A DNA stretch of 64,000 nt from Listeria ivanovii subsp. londoniensis (GTDB lineage Bacteria > Bacillota > Bacilli > Lactobacillales > Listeriaceae), in contig NZ_CP009576.1 in the NCBI RefSeq assembly GCF_000763495.1, forward strand, positions 2,771,001-2,835,000, written 5' to 3'. Below the pieces are notes generated by a model. The model was not told the origin of the DNA and did no database searches. It saw only the letters and a program-made list of their open reading frames with translations. Of the stretch, positions 44,909 through 57,215 are shown one piece after another. Both the position numbers and the translations under genes were made by a program. How positions within the stretch are numbered: the first letter of the stretch is position 1; every line of letters begins with the position of its first letter.

Positions 44909-44930
44909 ATTTTAACGTGCACGCTAAAAT
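44909..44930. repeat. Near-perfect 22-bp palindrome
   Basis: ATTTTAACGTGCACGCTAAAAT: CGTGCACG centre with ATTTTA/TAAAAT arms and a single mismatched pair. It could be an operator for the frameshifted gene or for an upstream unit. Confidence 0.5.
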
Positions 44931-44946
44931 AGATTAAAAATTATCA

Positions 44947-45153
44947 TAAAAAGCTCACGTGCCTACATGAGAGCTCAAAGTATACAGGTGTACATATCCA
45001 TTCAATACATCAAACATTTATGCACAAGTTAGCGATTAACAAATGTTTTAATAAACTAGGGATTATTTCCTATATATGAATGTTTTTTGTTACTTAACTA
45101 CTTTCTCTCCCTTTAACACATTCCAATTTAATATGTTATGTGAAAAAAGTCAA
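44947..45153 (-). ncRNA. Candidate small RNA unit between brtA and the rRNA operon
   Basis: On the minus strand a promoter TTGACT (45148-45153), 17 bp, TAAATT (45125-45130) is followed after about 170 nt by a terminator hairpin AGCTC...GAGCT (44952-44956 with 44971-44975) and five T. No convincing reading frame with a ribosome binding site lies between; the longest is 20 codons. This leaves an RNA of about 170 nt. The call rests only on these signals. Confidence 0.35.
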
Positions 45154-45211
45154 TATTATAGTTCAAAAGAACAATTTTTTCCAAGTTTAGGGATTTTGCT
45201 ATTTTTAAGCA

Positions 45212-45242
45212 AATAAAAAAAGCTTCGCATATTAGCGAAACA
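45212..45242 (-). terminator. Terminator of the rRNA-tRNA operon
   Basis: Stem GCTTCGC/GCGAAAC (45222-45228 with 45235-45241, one G-U pair) followed by seven T on the minus strand, 26 bp beyond tRNA-Thr. Confidence 0.87.
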
Positions 45243-45267
45243 CTTAGAGTATCAACATTTTATTTTA

Positions 45268-45340
<73 letters not shown>

Positions 45341-45360
45341 AGCAAGTCTTTCATAAAAAA

Positions 45361-45436
45361 TGGCTCCACAGGCAGGACTCGAACCTGCGACCGATCGGTT
45401 AACAGCCGATTGCTCTACCAACTGAGCTACTGTGGA
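45361..45436 (-). tRNA. tRNA-Asn (anticodon GTT)
   Basis: Cloverleaf on the minus strand: acceptor TCCACAG paired with CTGTGGA, anticodon loop CTGTTAA with GTT, T loop GGTTCGAGTCC. The 3' GCCA is encoded in the DNA. Lies between 5S rRNA and tRNA-Thr. Confidence 0.95.
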
Positions 45437-45446
45437 ATAATTAATT

Positions 45447-45562
45447 GCCCGGCAGCGACCTACTCTCGCAGGGGGAAGCCCCCAACTACCATTGGCGCAG
45501 AGAAGCTTAACTACCGTGTTCGGGATGGGAACGGGTGTGACCTTCTCGCCATAACTACCAGA
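45447..45562 (-). rRNA. rrf: 5S ribosomal RNA
   Basis: The minus strand contains the conserved 5S segments GAAGGTCACACCCGTTCCCA, CGAACACGG, AGTTAAGCTT and GAGAGTAGGTCG, flanked by TCTGGTAGTT and TCGCTGCCGGGC ends that pair. Length about 116 nt; ends are estimated. Confidence 0.95.
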
Positions 45563-45643
45563 CAATATTTAAGTTGTTGAAAGATTGCTCTCTCAAAACT
45601 AGAGAAGAAAGGGTTCAGTTAGGTAACTTCGTTTCATTTTTTT

Positions 45644-48574
<2,931 letters not shown>

Positions 48575-48746
48575 AATTTACTTCATTGAAGTAAAGGTTG
48601 TTTTTCTGATTTTCCGTATCAGCGATGATACATCCAATCAGATGAAAGATTCACTTTCAGATGATTCTCGGTTACTTGTGTCATAAATAGTTACCTATTT
48701 ATGCTAACTTTACTAACTTTCTTATCTAGTTTTCAAAGAACAATTT

Positions 48747-48822
48747 TGGTGGAGCCTAGCGGGATCGAACCGCTGACCTCCTGCGTGCAAAGCAGGCGCT
48801 CTCCCAGCTGAGCTAAGGCCCC
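48747..48822 (-). tRNA. tRNA-Ala (anticodon TGC)
   Basis: Minus strand, in the 16S-23S spacer: acceptor GGGGCCT paired with AGGCTCC, anticodon loop TTTGCAC with TGC, T loop GGTTCGATCCC, CCA encoded. Classic spacer tRNA of Firmicutes operons. Confidence 0.96.
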
Positions 48823-48865
48823 TTAAATAGGATATTATGTTGTTTCTTCTGTCAGAAAGAAAAAG

Positions 48866-48939
<74 letters not shown>

Positions 48940-49062
48940 GTCAATAATGTAGTGGCTCTTTGCCCAAGGCAACGCGCCGTGCGTACTTTATCTGACATCT
49001 AAGAGAATGACCTCTCAAAACTGAACAAATATAGAAGAACGAAAACTCACAGGTTTCCTTTT

Positions 49063-50617
<1,555 letters not shown>

Positions 50618-50855
50618 AATATAAATTGAATTTGAATACTTATTCAACACCGTGAATAAGATTCCTTGCGTCAAATTGACTTCGCTAGCAATTAAATTAC
50701 TAGTTTGTTTTGTTGAAAACAGCTTTCTGTTTTCTGCCCTGCGATTACCAGTGAGACTTTACGTCTCATTGCTTTTCGTCTTCTTCTTTGTTCAGTTTTC
50801 AAAGGTCAGTTTCTTTTGCTGCAAAAACGTTTTGTCCGTATCAGCAACGTTTATA
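50618..50855 (-). promoter_or_regulatory. rRNA operon leader with antitermination/processing region
   Basis: About 240 nt between promoter and 16S. It contains TGACCTTTGAAAACTGAA-type sequence resembling boxA (also before the mature 16S in Bacillus) and inverted repeats (GAGACG-TAAA-GTCTC; AGAAAACAGAAAGCTGTTTTC) that form part of the precursor processing stem. No coding region is apparent. Confidence 0.6.
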
Positions 50856-50884
50856 AATATACCAAGATTTTTGCCTTTCGTCAA
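50856..50884 (-). promoter_or_regulatory. rRNA operon promoter
   Basis: TTGACG (50879-50884), 17 bp, TATATT (50856-50861) on the minus strand, beginning 18 bp after the mrp stop codon. An AT-rich run upstream overlaps the end of mrp and could act as an UP element. Confidence 0.75.
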
Positions 50885-50901
50885 TACTTTTTATCAAGTT
50901 T

Positions 50902-51930
50902 TTATAATAAATACGGAATTATTTTTTGAGCTAATGATTTATAGGCTTTACCAGCATCGCTAGCTTCACCATAAACAGCTGATATATAGCCGTTTTCGTT
51001 AATTTCTGGTTGTTCTATTGGCAGTTGAATTAAAAGTTCAGTTTCTAAGTCGGCTGCCACTTTCTCTCCGCCGCCTTGTCCAAATATCTTTAATTCTTTT
51101 CCATCATCATGTTTAAAGTAAGACATGTTCTCTATTACTCCGATAATTTTGTGGTTATTTTTCATTGCCATGTAACCAGCACGTGATGCTACAGATGCGG
51201 CGGCATAATGCGGAGTTGTAACAATAAGTTCATTACATTTCGGAATTAGAGTGTGAATATCTAACGCGACATCACCAGTTCCTGGCGGTAAATCGATAAG
51301 TAAGTAATCTAATTCTCCCCATCTCACTTCTTCTAAAAACATTTTAATCATTTTCCCTAACATTGGACCTCGCCATATTACAGGTTCTCCCGGCTCCACA
51401 AAGAAATCCATTGAAATCATTTGGATACCATTGGTTTCTACAGGAATAATCTGTCCATTTTCTTTGCGAGGCGATTCAGTTATTCCTAGTAGCACAGGGA
51501 TACTGAATCCATAAATATCTGCATCTAGCAAACCAACTTTCTTGCCTTGATTTGCAATAGCGCTAGCCAGATTTACAGCAACAGTTGATTTTCCTACACC
51601 ACCTTTTCCACTTGCAATTGCCAAAAATTTTGTTTGACTGTTTTCGGAAAGGATATTGTCTCTTGTTTGAAAAATGCGGTCTATTACTGCTGCTGGTAGA
51701 TATTCTAGTTCAATATTGATTTCTTTTACTCCGAATTGCGTAAGAAGTTCTTCTATATTATGAACAAAATGATCTGTTTCAATTGCCGGATCTGCTAAAG
51801 CAATTTTTATATTAGCTGTTTCTTCTATTACTTGTACTTCTAAAACACCTTCTGTTTCTTCCAAATCGGCTTCTAAAACAGGATCTTGTAGCCGATATAA
51901 TAATCTCGTGATTTGTTGTTCGTTAAGCAT
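50902..51930 (-). CDS. mrp: Mrp/ApbC-type iron-sulfur cluster carrier ATPase
   Basis: P-loop ATPase of the Mrp/Nbp35 (ApbC) family that carries and inserts iron-sulfur clusters. A DUF59/MIP18-like N-terminal domain (about 5-85) precedes the ParA-like domain with the deviant Walker A GKGGVGKST near 113-121 and LLDADIYGFS. The C-terminal CxxC seen in many homologues is not present. The longest frame (from 51990) contains a TATAAT promoter element; GGGAGG lies 10 bp before the ATG at 51930, giving 342 residues. No terminator separates it from the rRNA promoter. Confidence 0.9.
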   Translation of the reverse strand: MLNEQQITRLLYRLQDPVLEADLEETEGVLEVQVIEETANIKIALADPAIETDHFVHNIEELLTQFGVKEINIELEYLPAAVIDRIFQTRDNILSENSQTKFLAIASGKGGVGKSTVAVNLASAIANQGKKVGLLDADIYGFSIPVLLGITESPRKENGQIIPVETNGIQMISMDFFVEPGEPVIWRGPMLGKMIKMFLEEVRWGELDYLLIDLPPGTGDVALDIHTLIPKCNELIVTTPHYAAASVASRAGYMAMKNNHKIIGVIENMSYFKHDDGKELKIFGQGGGEKVAADLETELLIQLPIEQPEINENGYISAVYGEASDAGKAYKSLAQKIIPYLL

Positions 51931-51972
51931 ATTTGTAGAACCTCCCATAATGAATGCGCTGACATACAGATT

Positions 51973-51978
51973 ATTATA
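51973..51978 (-). promoter_or_regulatory. Extended -10 promoter of mrp
   Basis: TGC-TATAAT on the minus strand about 45 bp before the ATG, with GTGATA at 17 bp as -35. Confidence 0.6.
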
Positions 51979-51990
51979 GCATGGCTTCAT

Positions 51991-52288
51991 TTGTTTATCA
52001 CGAATTCCTTATTCACTTGAGTTATTTATTCTAGTCTTTTTTAGAACTTTTTTACTTTCTATAGAGAAAATTACTACTCCAGACTTATTACTAACCAATA
52101 ATCAATTTGCTAAAAACGGCTTTATACTAGCATTTACTTATTTTTTTGTTTTTTTAAATATCTCCCCCTAAAAATAACTTCACAATTTTTACACATTTTC
52201 CCGAATAAGTAAAAATCGCTATACATCAATCATTTAACCAATTTTTAATTTTTCGTTATACAATTGTAATAGATTTTTTTTCTTGTTT
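51991..52288. other. AT-rich intergenic region between mrp and the GW autolysin gene
   Basis: About 300 bp, very AT-rich with many T runs, between divergent genes. I find no credible reading frame, terminator or structured RNA here; it probably serves as upstream promoter DNA for both genes. Confidence 0.5.
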
Positions 52289-52308
52289 TTTGCTATTATG
52301 ATAGCAAA
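52289..52308 (+). promoter_or_regulatory. Perfect palindrome over the -10 of the GW autolysin gene
   Basis: TTTGCTAT (52289-52296), 4 bp, ATAGCAAA (52301-52308). The left arm and loop include an extended -10 (TG-C-TATTAT, 52291-52299). An 8-4-8 palindrome on top of a promoter is the usual form of a repressor site. Confidence 0.55.
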
Positions 52309-52333
52309 TAGATAAAAAGGAGTGCTTAGAACT

Positions 52334-53860
52334 GTGGATAAAAAGTTTATGAAATCAGGGATTATTATACTCATTGTGGCATTTATTGTAGTTTCAATGA
52401 ATGTTGGAGCAGAAACGGGTGATAATCAGGTTTCTCAAGTTGAGTTAAGTTCGCAGCAACAAGCATTTATTAATGGAGTTTTACCCGCTGCTCAAGATGG
52501 TCTACGTAACGGAAAGCTTTTAGCCAGTGTAACGCTTGCTCAAGCTATATTGGAATCTAATTGGGGTGAAAGTGGTTTAAGCAAAAACTCAAATAATTTA
52601 TTTGGTATTAAAGGTGCATATAATGGGAAATCAGTTTCGATGCGTACGATGGAAGCGACCGGGGCAACAACTGCGAATTTCCGTGTTTATCCTAGTTGGC
52701 AAGAATCCATTAAAGACCATACTGATTTAATTACGCATAACGCACGCTATAAAGACGCAGTCGGCGAAACAGATTACCGCAAAGCGTTACAAGCAATTAA
52801 AGATGGTGGTTATGCGACTGATCCAGAATATGTAAACAAATTAGCCACCATAATTGAACGTTATAATCTAACGCAATACGATATTGTTTATGATAAAATT
52901 GAATCGCATAACAAAATTGCCGCAATCGGAAAAGTAGCGCCAAATAAAACACAAGAAATCATTTGGACCACTCCATATAACACTGCAAAATCAGAAAAAA
53001 TTGATACACTGGCAAACTACGAAAATCATAACCTCGAAGTTTCTTGGGAAGCTAAGAACAAGAAAGGCCATTGGTACTTCATCCGCGAGAACAACAAAGA
53101 TATTGGTTGGATAAATAGCAATGCACTTACGCTTAGTTATCATCAACAAGAAGAGGAAAACGTGAATTTAACTAAATATGTGGATGATTTAAACGGTCAC
53201 ATTTATCGCTTGCCTTCCCCAGAAAAACAGTTTGATAAAGGCACCATTGCAAGCTATGATCGAAAGGCACTTCACGCAAACAAAAAGATTACTCGTGACG
53301 GCTATGCTTGGTTAAAACTTTCAGTAGGCAACACCGAAATCGGTTGGGTTCGTGCTGATAAGTTGAACGACCGTCTGTATGATCGAATTACTGAACAAAG
53401 CGTCTATAATGGCTACGCTAAAATTAAAACTCCTGCAACAGAAAATGTTTGGACAAATCCATACAACACAAAAAATGCAGAAAAAGTAGCTCCACTTAGT
53501 GATTATGCGACAGATAAACTAGAACTTGTTACTCGCGCTAAAGTCGGCAATATGCTTTGGTACCAATTTAAAGTTGATGGGCAACTAGTTGGTTGGACAA
53601 GCGAAAAAGATTTATCGATTATTTATACTCCCGAATCAGAAAAACCAATAACTCAAGTTGCTTATGTAAAAACTCCAGAAGCTATTGTCTATAGCAAACC
53701 TGTTGAAACGACTAACACAAAGCTGAAAGAAGTTGGTTACTACTATGGAAAATTACTATTAGTTGATAAAGAGGCGACGATTCTCAGTGAAAAATGGTTA
53801 CATCTCAAAGATAATGACAGTTCTATCGGCTGGATCAAAGCAACGGACCTTCAAAGCTAA
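52334..53860 (+). CDS. GW-domain autolysin (glucosaminidase/muramidase type)
   Basis: Exported cell-wall hydrolase of 508 residues. N-terminal signal/anchor helix (about 8-25), a glucosaminidase-family (LYZ2) catalytic domain (about 40-190; LLASVTLAQAILESNWGESGLS with the catalytic Glu, NNLFGIKG), then four GW modules of about 75 residues each ending in IGWINSN, IGWVRAD, VGWTSEK and IGWIKAT. GW modules bind lipoteichoic acid and keep the enzyme on the cell surface. The GTG at 52322 overlaps the binding site; the GTG at 52334, 11 bp after AAAGGAG, is the better start. Confidence 0.92.
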   Translation: MDKKFMKSGIIILIVAFIVVSMNVGAETGDNQVSQVELSSQQQAFINGVLPAAQDGLRNGKLLASVTLAQAILESNWGESGLSKNSNNLFGIKGAYNGKSVSMRTMEATGATTANFRVYPSWQESIKDHTDLITHNARYKDAVGETDYRKALQAIKDGGYATDPEYVNKLATIIERYNLTQYDIVYDKIESHNKIAAIGKVAPNKTQEIIWTTPYNTAKSEKIDTLANYENHNLEVSWEAKNKKGHWYFIRENNKDIGWINSNALTLSYHQQEEENVNLTKYVDDLNGHIYRLPSPEKQFDKGTIASYDRKALHANKKITRDGYAWLKLSVGNTEIGWVRADKLNDRLYDRITEQSVYNGYAKIKTPATENVWTNPYNTKNAEKVAPLSDYATDKLELVTRAKVGNMLWYQFKVDGQLVGWTSEKDLSIIYTPESEKPITQVAYVKTPEAIVYSKPVETTNTKLKEVGYYYGKLLLVDKEATILSEKWLHLKDNDSSIGWIKATDLQS

Positions 53861-53865
53861 TATAC

Positions 53866-53902
53866 AAAAAAGAGATTGCCTCAATATGCAATCTCTTTTT
53901 TC
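53866..53902. terminator. Bidirectional terminator
   Basis: Perfect stem AAAAAGAGATTGC/GCAATCTCTTTTT with a short loop and T tracts on both strands, between the GW autolysin gene and the convergent oxidoreductase gene. Confidence 0.93.
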
Positions 53903-53905
53903 ATT

Positions 53906-54859
53906 TTAAACAAGTACAATTATTTTGCCAAAACTATGCTTACTTTGTAAATACTCATGTGCTTCTTGAATCTCGTCTAACTTAAAAATCTTTTCCGGTT
54001 TTATTTCAATATTAAATTCAATAATAAATCTAAGTAATTCATTTAATTTTCCCCCATCTACATTTCCAGAATAAAAACTCGTTAAATAACTATTTTTCTG
54101 TAAATCTATAATCGGGTCAAATGCTTCTAAATACCATTTCTCACCAAGTTGTCCTGTGCTACATAATATACCCCGCTCTTTCAAATGATGAAAACTATCT
54201 TTAATTGTCGCCGGGCCAATTAGCTCGAAAATCTTAGTATAAGCATTATCTGTTTGTAATTCTCCATTCAGATCCATTACCACATCACTGAATCCCGCTG
54301 CTAACAACGATTTATTTTTTGCCATATTCCGACTTGTTCCATCTAACACAAGATTTGGAAATTTAGCTTTTACCAAGTTTAAAAAGGCAATTCCTACCCC
54401 GCTTGTAGTACCACGAACAAGCACAGTATCCGTTTCCAGCAGTTGTAAGTTTTGCATCGATCCATATGCAGTGTAATAAGTTTCTGGAATTGTAGCTAAC
54501 TCCGTCCAAGAAAGGTTTGTTTCAACGGGATAGATTTGTTCATTTGGTAGCAATATGTATTCTGCATAGCTTCCGTCAAATGCGCGTCCCATTTCTCCCA
54601 TAATGGAGACTACTTTTTGACCAATTGGTAATGATTTAGCATCCGTCGTTTTTTCAATCACGCCTACACATTCAATTCCTAAAATACGCGGGAACTTCAC
54701 TGAGGGGGACTTACCTTCTCTTGTAAATATTTCAGAATGATTTATCCCAAACCCCTTAACTTTAACTAATGACCAACTTTTTTTCATCTCCGGCATCACT
54801 ATATCTTGATAGACAAGCTTTTCCGTCCCTCCCGCTTCGTAAACCACTGCAGCTTTCAT
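53906..54859 (-). CDS. Zinc-free alcohol dehydrogenase-like oxidoreductase
   Basis: A 317-residue medium-chain dehydrogenase/reductase of the quinone-oxidoreductase subgroup: GroES-like N-terminal part with GINHSEIFTREG and RILGIECVGVIE, then a nucleotide-binding domain with VLVRGTTSGVGIAFLNL. The usual zinc ligands are missing. It lies alone and convergent with the GW autolysin gene. Substrate unknown. It is the second such protein in this window (see 29877-30869) but only distantly similar. Confidence 0.87.
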   Translation of the reverse strand: MKAAVVYEAGGTEKLVYQDIVMPEMKKSWSLVKVKGFGINHSEIFTREGKSPSVKFPRILGIECVGVIEKTTDAKSLPIGQKVVSIMGEMGRAFDGSYAEYILLPNEQIYPVETNLSWTELATIPETYYTAYGSMQNLQLLETDTVLVRGTTSGVGIAFLNLVKAKFPNLVLDGTSRNMAKNKSLLAAGFSDVVMDLNGELQTDNAYTKIFELIGPATIKDSFHHLKERGILCSTGQLGEKWYLEAFDPIIDLQKNSYLTSFYSGNVDGGKLNELLRFIIEFNIEIKPEKIFKLDEIQEAHEYLQSKHSFGKIIVLV

Positions 54860-54908
54860 CCAATCACGCCCTTTTTTAAACTAAAAACTTACAAATAATA
54901 CTTGGTAA

Positions 54909-55115
54909 CTAAAACAGCTTTGCAGATGAACAGTAGGCCCAAAAGCATTTATACTTTACGTTCGTTTTAAAAAGTGAGATGAACGAAACAAAAAGCGCCA
55001 CTTGGTACCAAATTGAATAATCAAATCCAATTCCCATTTTAATCATTGTGCATAATAAATCTCCCCAAAATATTGTTATGATTACTACATAGAGTGTACT
55101 TATGTATTTTTTCAC
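54909..55115 (-). CDS. Small membrane protein of unknown function
   Basis: A 68-residue protein beginning MKKYISTLYVVIITIFWG with two hydrophobic segments (about 5-25 and 37-52) and a Cys-containing tail (KCFWAYCSSAKLF). GTG start with AAGGAG 6 bp upstream. I do not recognise it. It has no close neighbour in operon, lying 37 bp after the DUF6440 gene. Two-helix membrane topology is the only prediction I can support. Confidence 0.6.
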   Translation of the reverse strand: MKKYISTLYVVIITIFWGDLLCTMIKMGIGFDYSIWYQVALFVSFISLFKTNVKYKCFWAYCSSAKLF

Positions 55116-55152
55116 GTTGTACTCCTTGTTGTGAACTTTCAGTATATATCTA

Positions 55153-55338
55153 TCATGAGTCGAATTTATCTAGGTCTGCTATGTAGGGTTTCCCGTCTTT
55201 ATCTAAAAGTGGTGTCATTCCACCCGCATAACCAGAAAGATGAAAAATATATTGCACTCCTGTTTGTTGATCAACCAAAATTTCTGTAATATTTAATTTT
55301 CCTTGTGTATATATTTTTTTAAACCGTTCTTCTGCCAA
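55153..55338 (-). CDS. DUF6440 family small protein
   Basis: A 61-residue protein with the family pattern RFKKIYTQGKLNITEILVD, QTGVQYIFHLSGYAGG and MTPLLDKDGKP. Members occur singly in Firmicutes and phages and have no known role. TTG start with GGAGG nine bases upstream. It has a good promoter overlapped by a cre-like sequence. Possibly cotranscribed with the small membrane protein that follows. Confidence 0.82.
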   Translation of the reverse strand: MAEERFKKIYTQGKLNITEILVDQQTGVQYIFHLSGYAGGMTPLLDKDGKPYIADLDKFDS

Positions 55339-55382
55339 TTTTAAGTCCTCCTATATTTATGCCATCGTATAACTTACTTTTT

Positions 55383-55411
55383 ATTATATATCATGGTTAG
55401 AGCGTTTACAA
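55383..55411 (-). promoter_or_regulatory. DUF6440 gene promoter overlapped by cre-like site
   Basis: TTGTAA (55406-55411), 17 bp, TATAAT (55383-55388) on the minus strand. TGTAAACGCTCTAA (55397-55410) overlaps the -35 and matches the CcpA cre consensus except at the second-last position. Confidence 0.6.
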
Positions 55412-55557
55412 AAGGCTTTATGCAAAAAAGCAGTATTAATTATAAGATCTTTTATCAGCTACAGAAAATTATCGGATAAATAAATAGAATTCCAAGTTTC
55501 GTATCAAGGTATAAACGCACTGCGATTATATAGAATAACAAAAAAGGAGAGAAAAAA

Positions 55558-55923
55558 ATGAAAAAGACAACGTTAGGAATCAACACCACTGCAGCAATTT
55601 TAGATATTATTAATGCGATTTTATTTACAACATCTTGGTTCGTTATAACATTTATGGCTTTTAGCGAGAGTTTTTCAGGTGGAGATGGATCACAAACAAG
55701 TGGAGTCGGAACTTTCTTTTATGTCATGGCTGGCATCGGACTTATTATTCATATTATCGGTTTAGTAAAATCTAAAAAAGCAGGAATTTCTATTGTTGGA
55801 CATATTTTAGGAATAATCGGGTGTACATGTTTTGCACTTACCGCCCTTTTAGCATTCCCTGCGATTGTGTTATTAATAATTGCTTCGGTGTTTTATTTTA
55901 GACAGACATCGGTTCGAGAATAG
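55558..55923 (+). CDS. Four-helix membrane protein (DUF4064-like)
   Basis: A 121-residue membrane protein with four hydrophobic helices (about 9-33, 50-68, 75-94 and 97-115) separated by short loops, one Gly/Ser/Asp-rich (SGGDGSQTSG). The layout and sequence MKKTTLGINTTAAILDIINA resemble DUF4064-type proteins of Gram-positive bacteria. AAGGAG before the ATG. It is a single gene read on the plus strand. Function unknown. Confidence 0.75.
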   Translation: MKKTTLGINTTAAILDIINAILFTTSWFVITFMAFSESFSGGDGSQTSGVGTFFYVMAGIGLIIHIIGLVKSKKAGISIVGHILGIIGCTCFALTALLAFPAIVLLIIASVFYFRQTSVRE

Positions 55924-56021
55924 AAACGCAATATATGTTCATTGTTTTGAATCACAAATTTTAAAAACTTATCTTATCCATTCACTGTCTGTTAATCAAC
56001 TTAATAGGCTGCTGAATCAAA

Positions 56022-56052
56022 TAAAAACTGCCTCCCACAAGGTGGTTTTTAT
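56022..56052 (+). terminator. Probable terminator downstream of the DUF4064-like gene
   Basis: AAAACTGCCT paired with AGGTGGTTTT (with G-U pairs), then five T on the plus strand. It is about 100 bp beyond the stop codon, the intervening DNA holding nothing I recognise. Confidence 0.6.
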
Positions 56053-56132
56053 TTTCGACTTAAAACTTTTATTAGCTTCTTTAATTTCTATGAGTCATAA
56101 GAATAGGCTGTATAACCATTATTATAGCCAAA

Positions 56133-56169
56133 ATAAAAAAGCACTCCCCTCCGAAAAGGGAAATGCTTT
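56133..56169 (-). terminator. Terminator after rpsI
   Basis: Stem AGCACTCCCCT with AGGGAAATGCT and six T on the minus strand, ending the rplM-rpsI operon. Confidence 0.85.
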
Positions 56170-56181
56170 GAAACGTCGATA

Positions 56182-56574
56182 TTAACGTTTTGAGAACTGA
56201 GGTGCACGACGCGCGCCTTTAAGTCCGTATTTTTTACGTTCTTTCATACGTGGGTCACGAGTAAGTAGACCAGCAGATTTAAGCGCTGGGCGGTACTCAG
56301 GTGCCACTTGTAATAGTGCACGAGCTACACCATGACGGATAGCACCAGCTTGACCAGTGTAACCACCACCGTGAACGTTTACTAGTACATCATAGTTACC
56401 TAAAGTTTCTGTAGCTACTAAAGGTTGTTTGATAACTTCACGAAGAGCTGCAAATGGGATATAATCTTCCCAGTCTCTATTGTTAATAACGATTTTGCCG
56501 TCGCCTGGTACTAAACGTACACGAGCTACAGAGCTTTTACGACGACCAGTTCCGTAATATTGTACTTGAGTCAC
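56182..56574 (-). CDS. rpsI: 30S ribosomal protein S9
   Basis: Small-subunit head protein of 130 residues whose basic C-terminal tail reaches the P-site tRNA. Opening [21 protein letters not shown] and the ending [14 protein letters not shown] are diagnostic. It follows rplM after 21 bp with its own GGAGG site; the rplM-rpsI order is universal in bacteria. Confidence 0.98.
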   Translation of the reverse strand: MTQVQYYGTGRRKSSVARVRLVPGDGKIVINNRDWEDYIPFAALREVIKQPLVATETLGNYDVLVNVHGGGYTGQAGAIRHGVARALLQVAPEYRPALKSAGLLTRDPRMKERKKYGLKGARRAPQFSKR

Positions 56575-56595
56575 TTAGTATTCCTCCTTTATTAA

Positions 56596-57033
56596 TTAAC
56601 CGCGTAATTCGTATACTTCTGGTTGTTGAGCTGCATGTTCGTGCTCTGCTCCACCATATACGTGTAATTTTTTGAATAATTGACGTCCAAGAGAATTTTT
56701 TGGAAGCATACCTTTGATAGATAGTTCTAATAATTTCTCTGGATTGTTTGTACGCATTTCACCTGCAGTACGAGATTTCAAACCGCCTGGATATTGTGAG
56801 TGACGGTAGTAAATTTTGTCAGTAGCTTTTTTACCAGTAAGACCAATCTTACCAGCGTTAATGATGATTACAAAGTCTCCAGTATCGATATGTGGAGTAA
56901 ATTGTGGTTTGTTTTTTCCGCGAAGAATTGAAGCAACTTCACTGGATAAACGTCCTAAAGAAACACCAGTAGCGTCGATAACGTACCATTTACGTTCTAC
57001 TTCGCCGGGTTTCGCCATATAAGTTGTACGCAT
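56596..57033 (-). CDS. rplM: 50S ribosomal protein L13
   Basis: Early-assembling large-subunit protein of 145 residues: [35 protein letters not shown] and [11 protein letters not shown] are typical. AGGAGGG site before the ATG. First gene of the rplM-rpsI operon; its mRNA leader has the structured element described next, which probably lets L13 repress its own synthesis. Confidence 0.98.
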   Translation of the reverse strand: MRTTYMAKPGEVERKWYVIDATGVSLGRLSSEVASILRGKNKPQFTPHIDTGDFVIIINAGKIGLTGKKATDKIYYRHSQYPGGLKSRTAGEMRTNNPEKLLELSIKGMLPKNSLGRQLFKKLHVYGGAEHEHAAQQPEVYELRG

Positions 57034-57113
57034 GAATTACCCTCCTAAATAAATTGAAACAAATTAGCTCCCGAAAACTGTTCCTAATTCCCGAAATGCT
57101 ATTCTATATTTTT

Positions 57114-57161
57114 ATTGTTTAAACACAACAACCTTCCGGGGCTTATTGTGGGGCAAACAAT
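57114..57161 (-). ncRNA. L13 leader element
   Basis: Near the 5' end of the rplM transcript, ATTGTTT pairs with AAACAAT (57114-57120 with 57155-57161), enclosing TTTGCCCCACAA, GCCCCGGAAGG and GTTGTTGTG segments that resemble the L13 leader of Bacillus. In that family ribosomal protein L13 binds and represses the operon. Assigned from position and pattern; structure not modelled. Confidence 0.6.
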
Positions 57162-57171
57162 ACCATAGTCC

Positions 57172-57200
57172 ATAATACCGTTTTTGGGTCAAAAAGTCAA
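57172..57200 (-). promoter_or_regulatory. rplM-rpsI promoter
   Basis: TTGACT (57195-57200), 17 bp, TATTAT (57172-57177) on the minus strand, 16 bp downstream of the truA stop codon, giving a leader of about 130 nt. Confidence 0.7.
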
Positions 57201-57215
57201 TGCTTTATTTAATTT

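Noticed and set aside
44960-45022. A 20-codon frame in the candidate small RNA
   Set aside because: No ribosome binding site precedes its ATG and it runs into the terminator stem.
55880-56185. A 101-codon plus-strand frame downstream of the DUF4064-like gene
   Set aside because: It overlaps the end of that gene in another frame, crosses two terminator hairpins and lacks a ribosome binding site.
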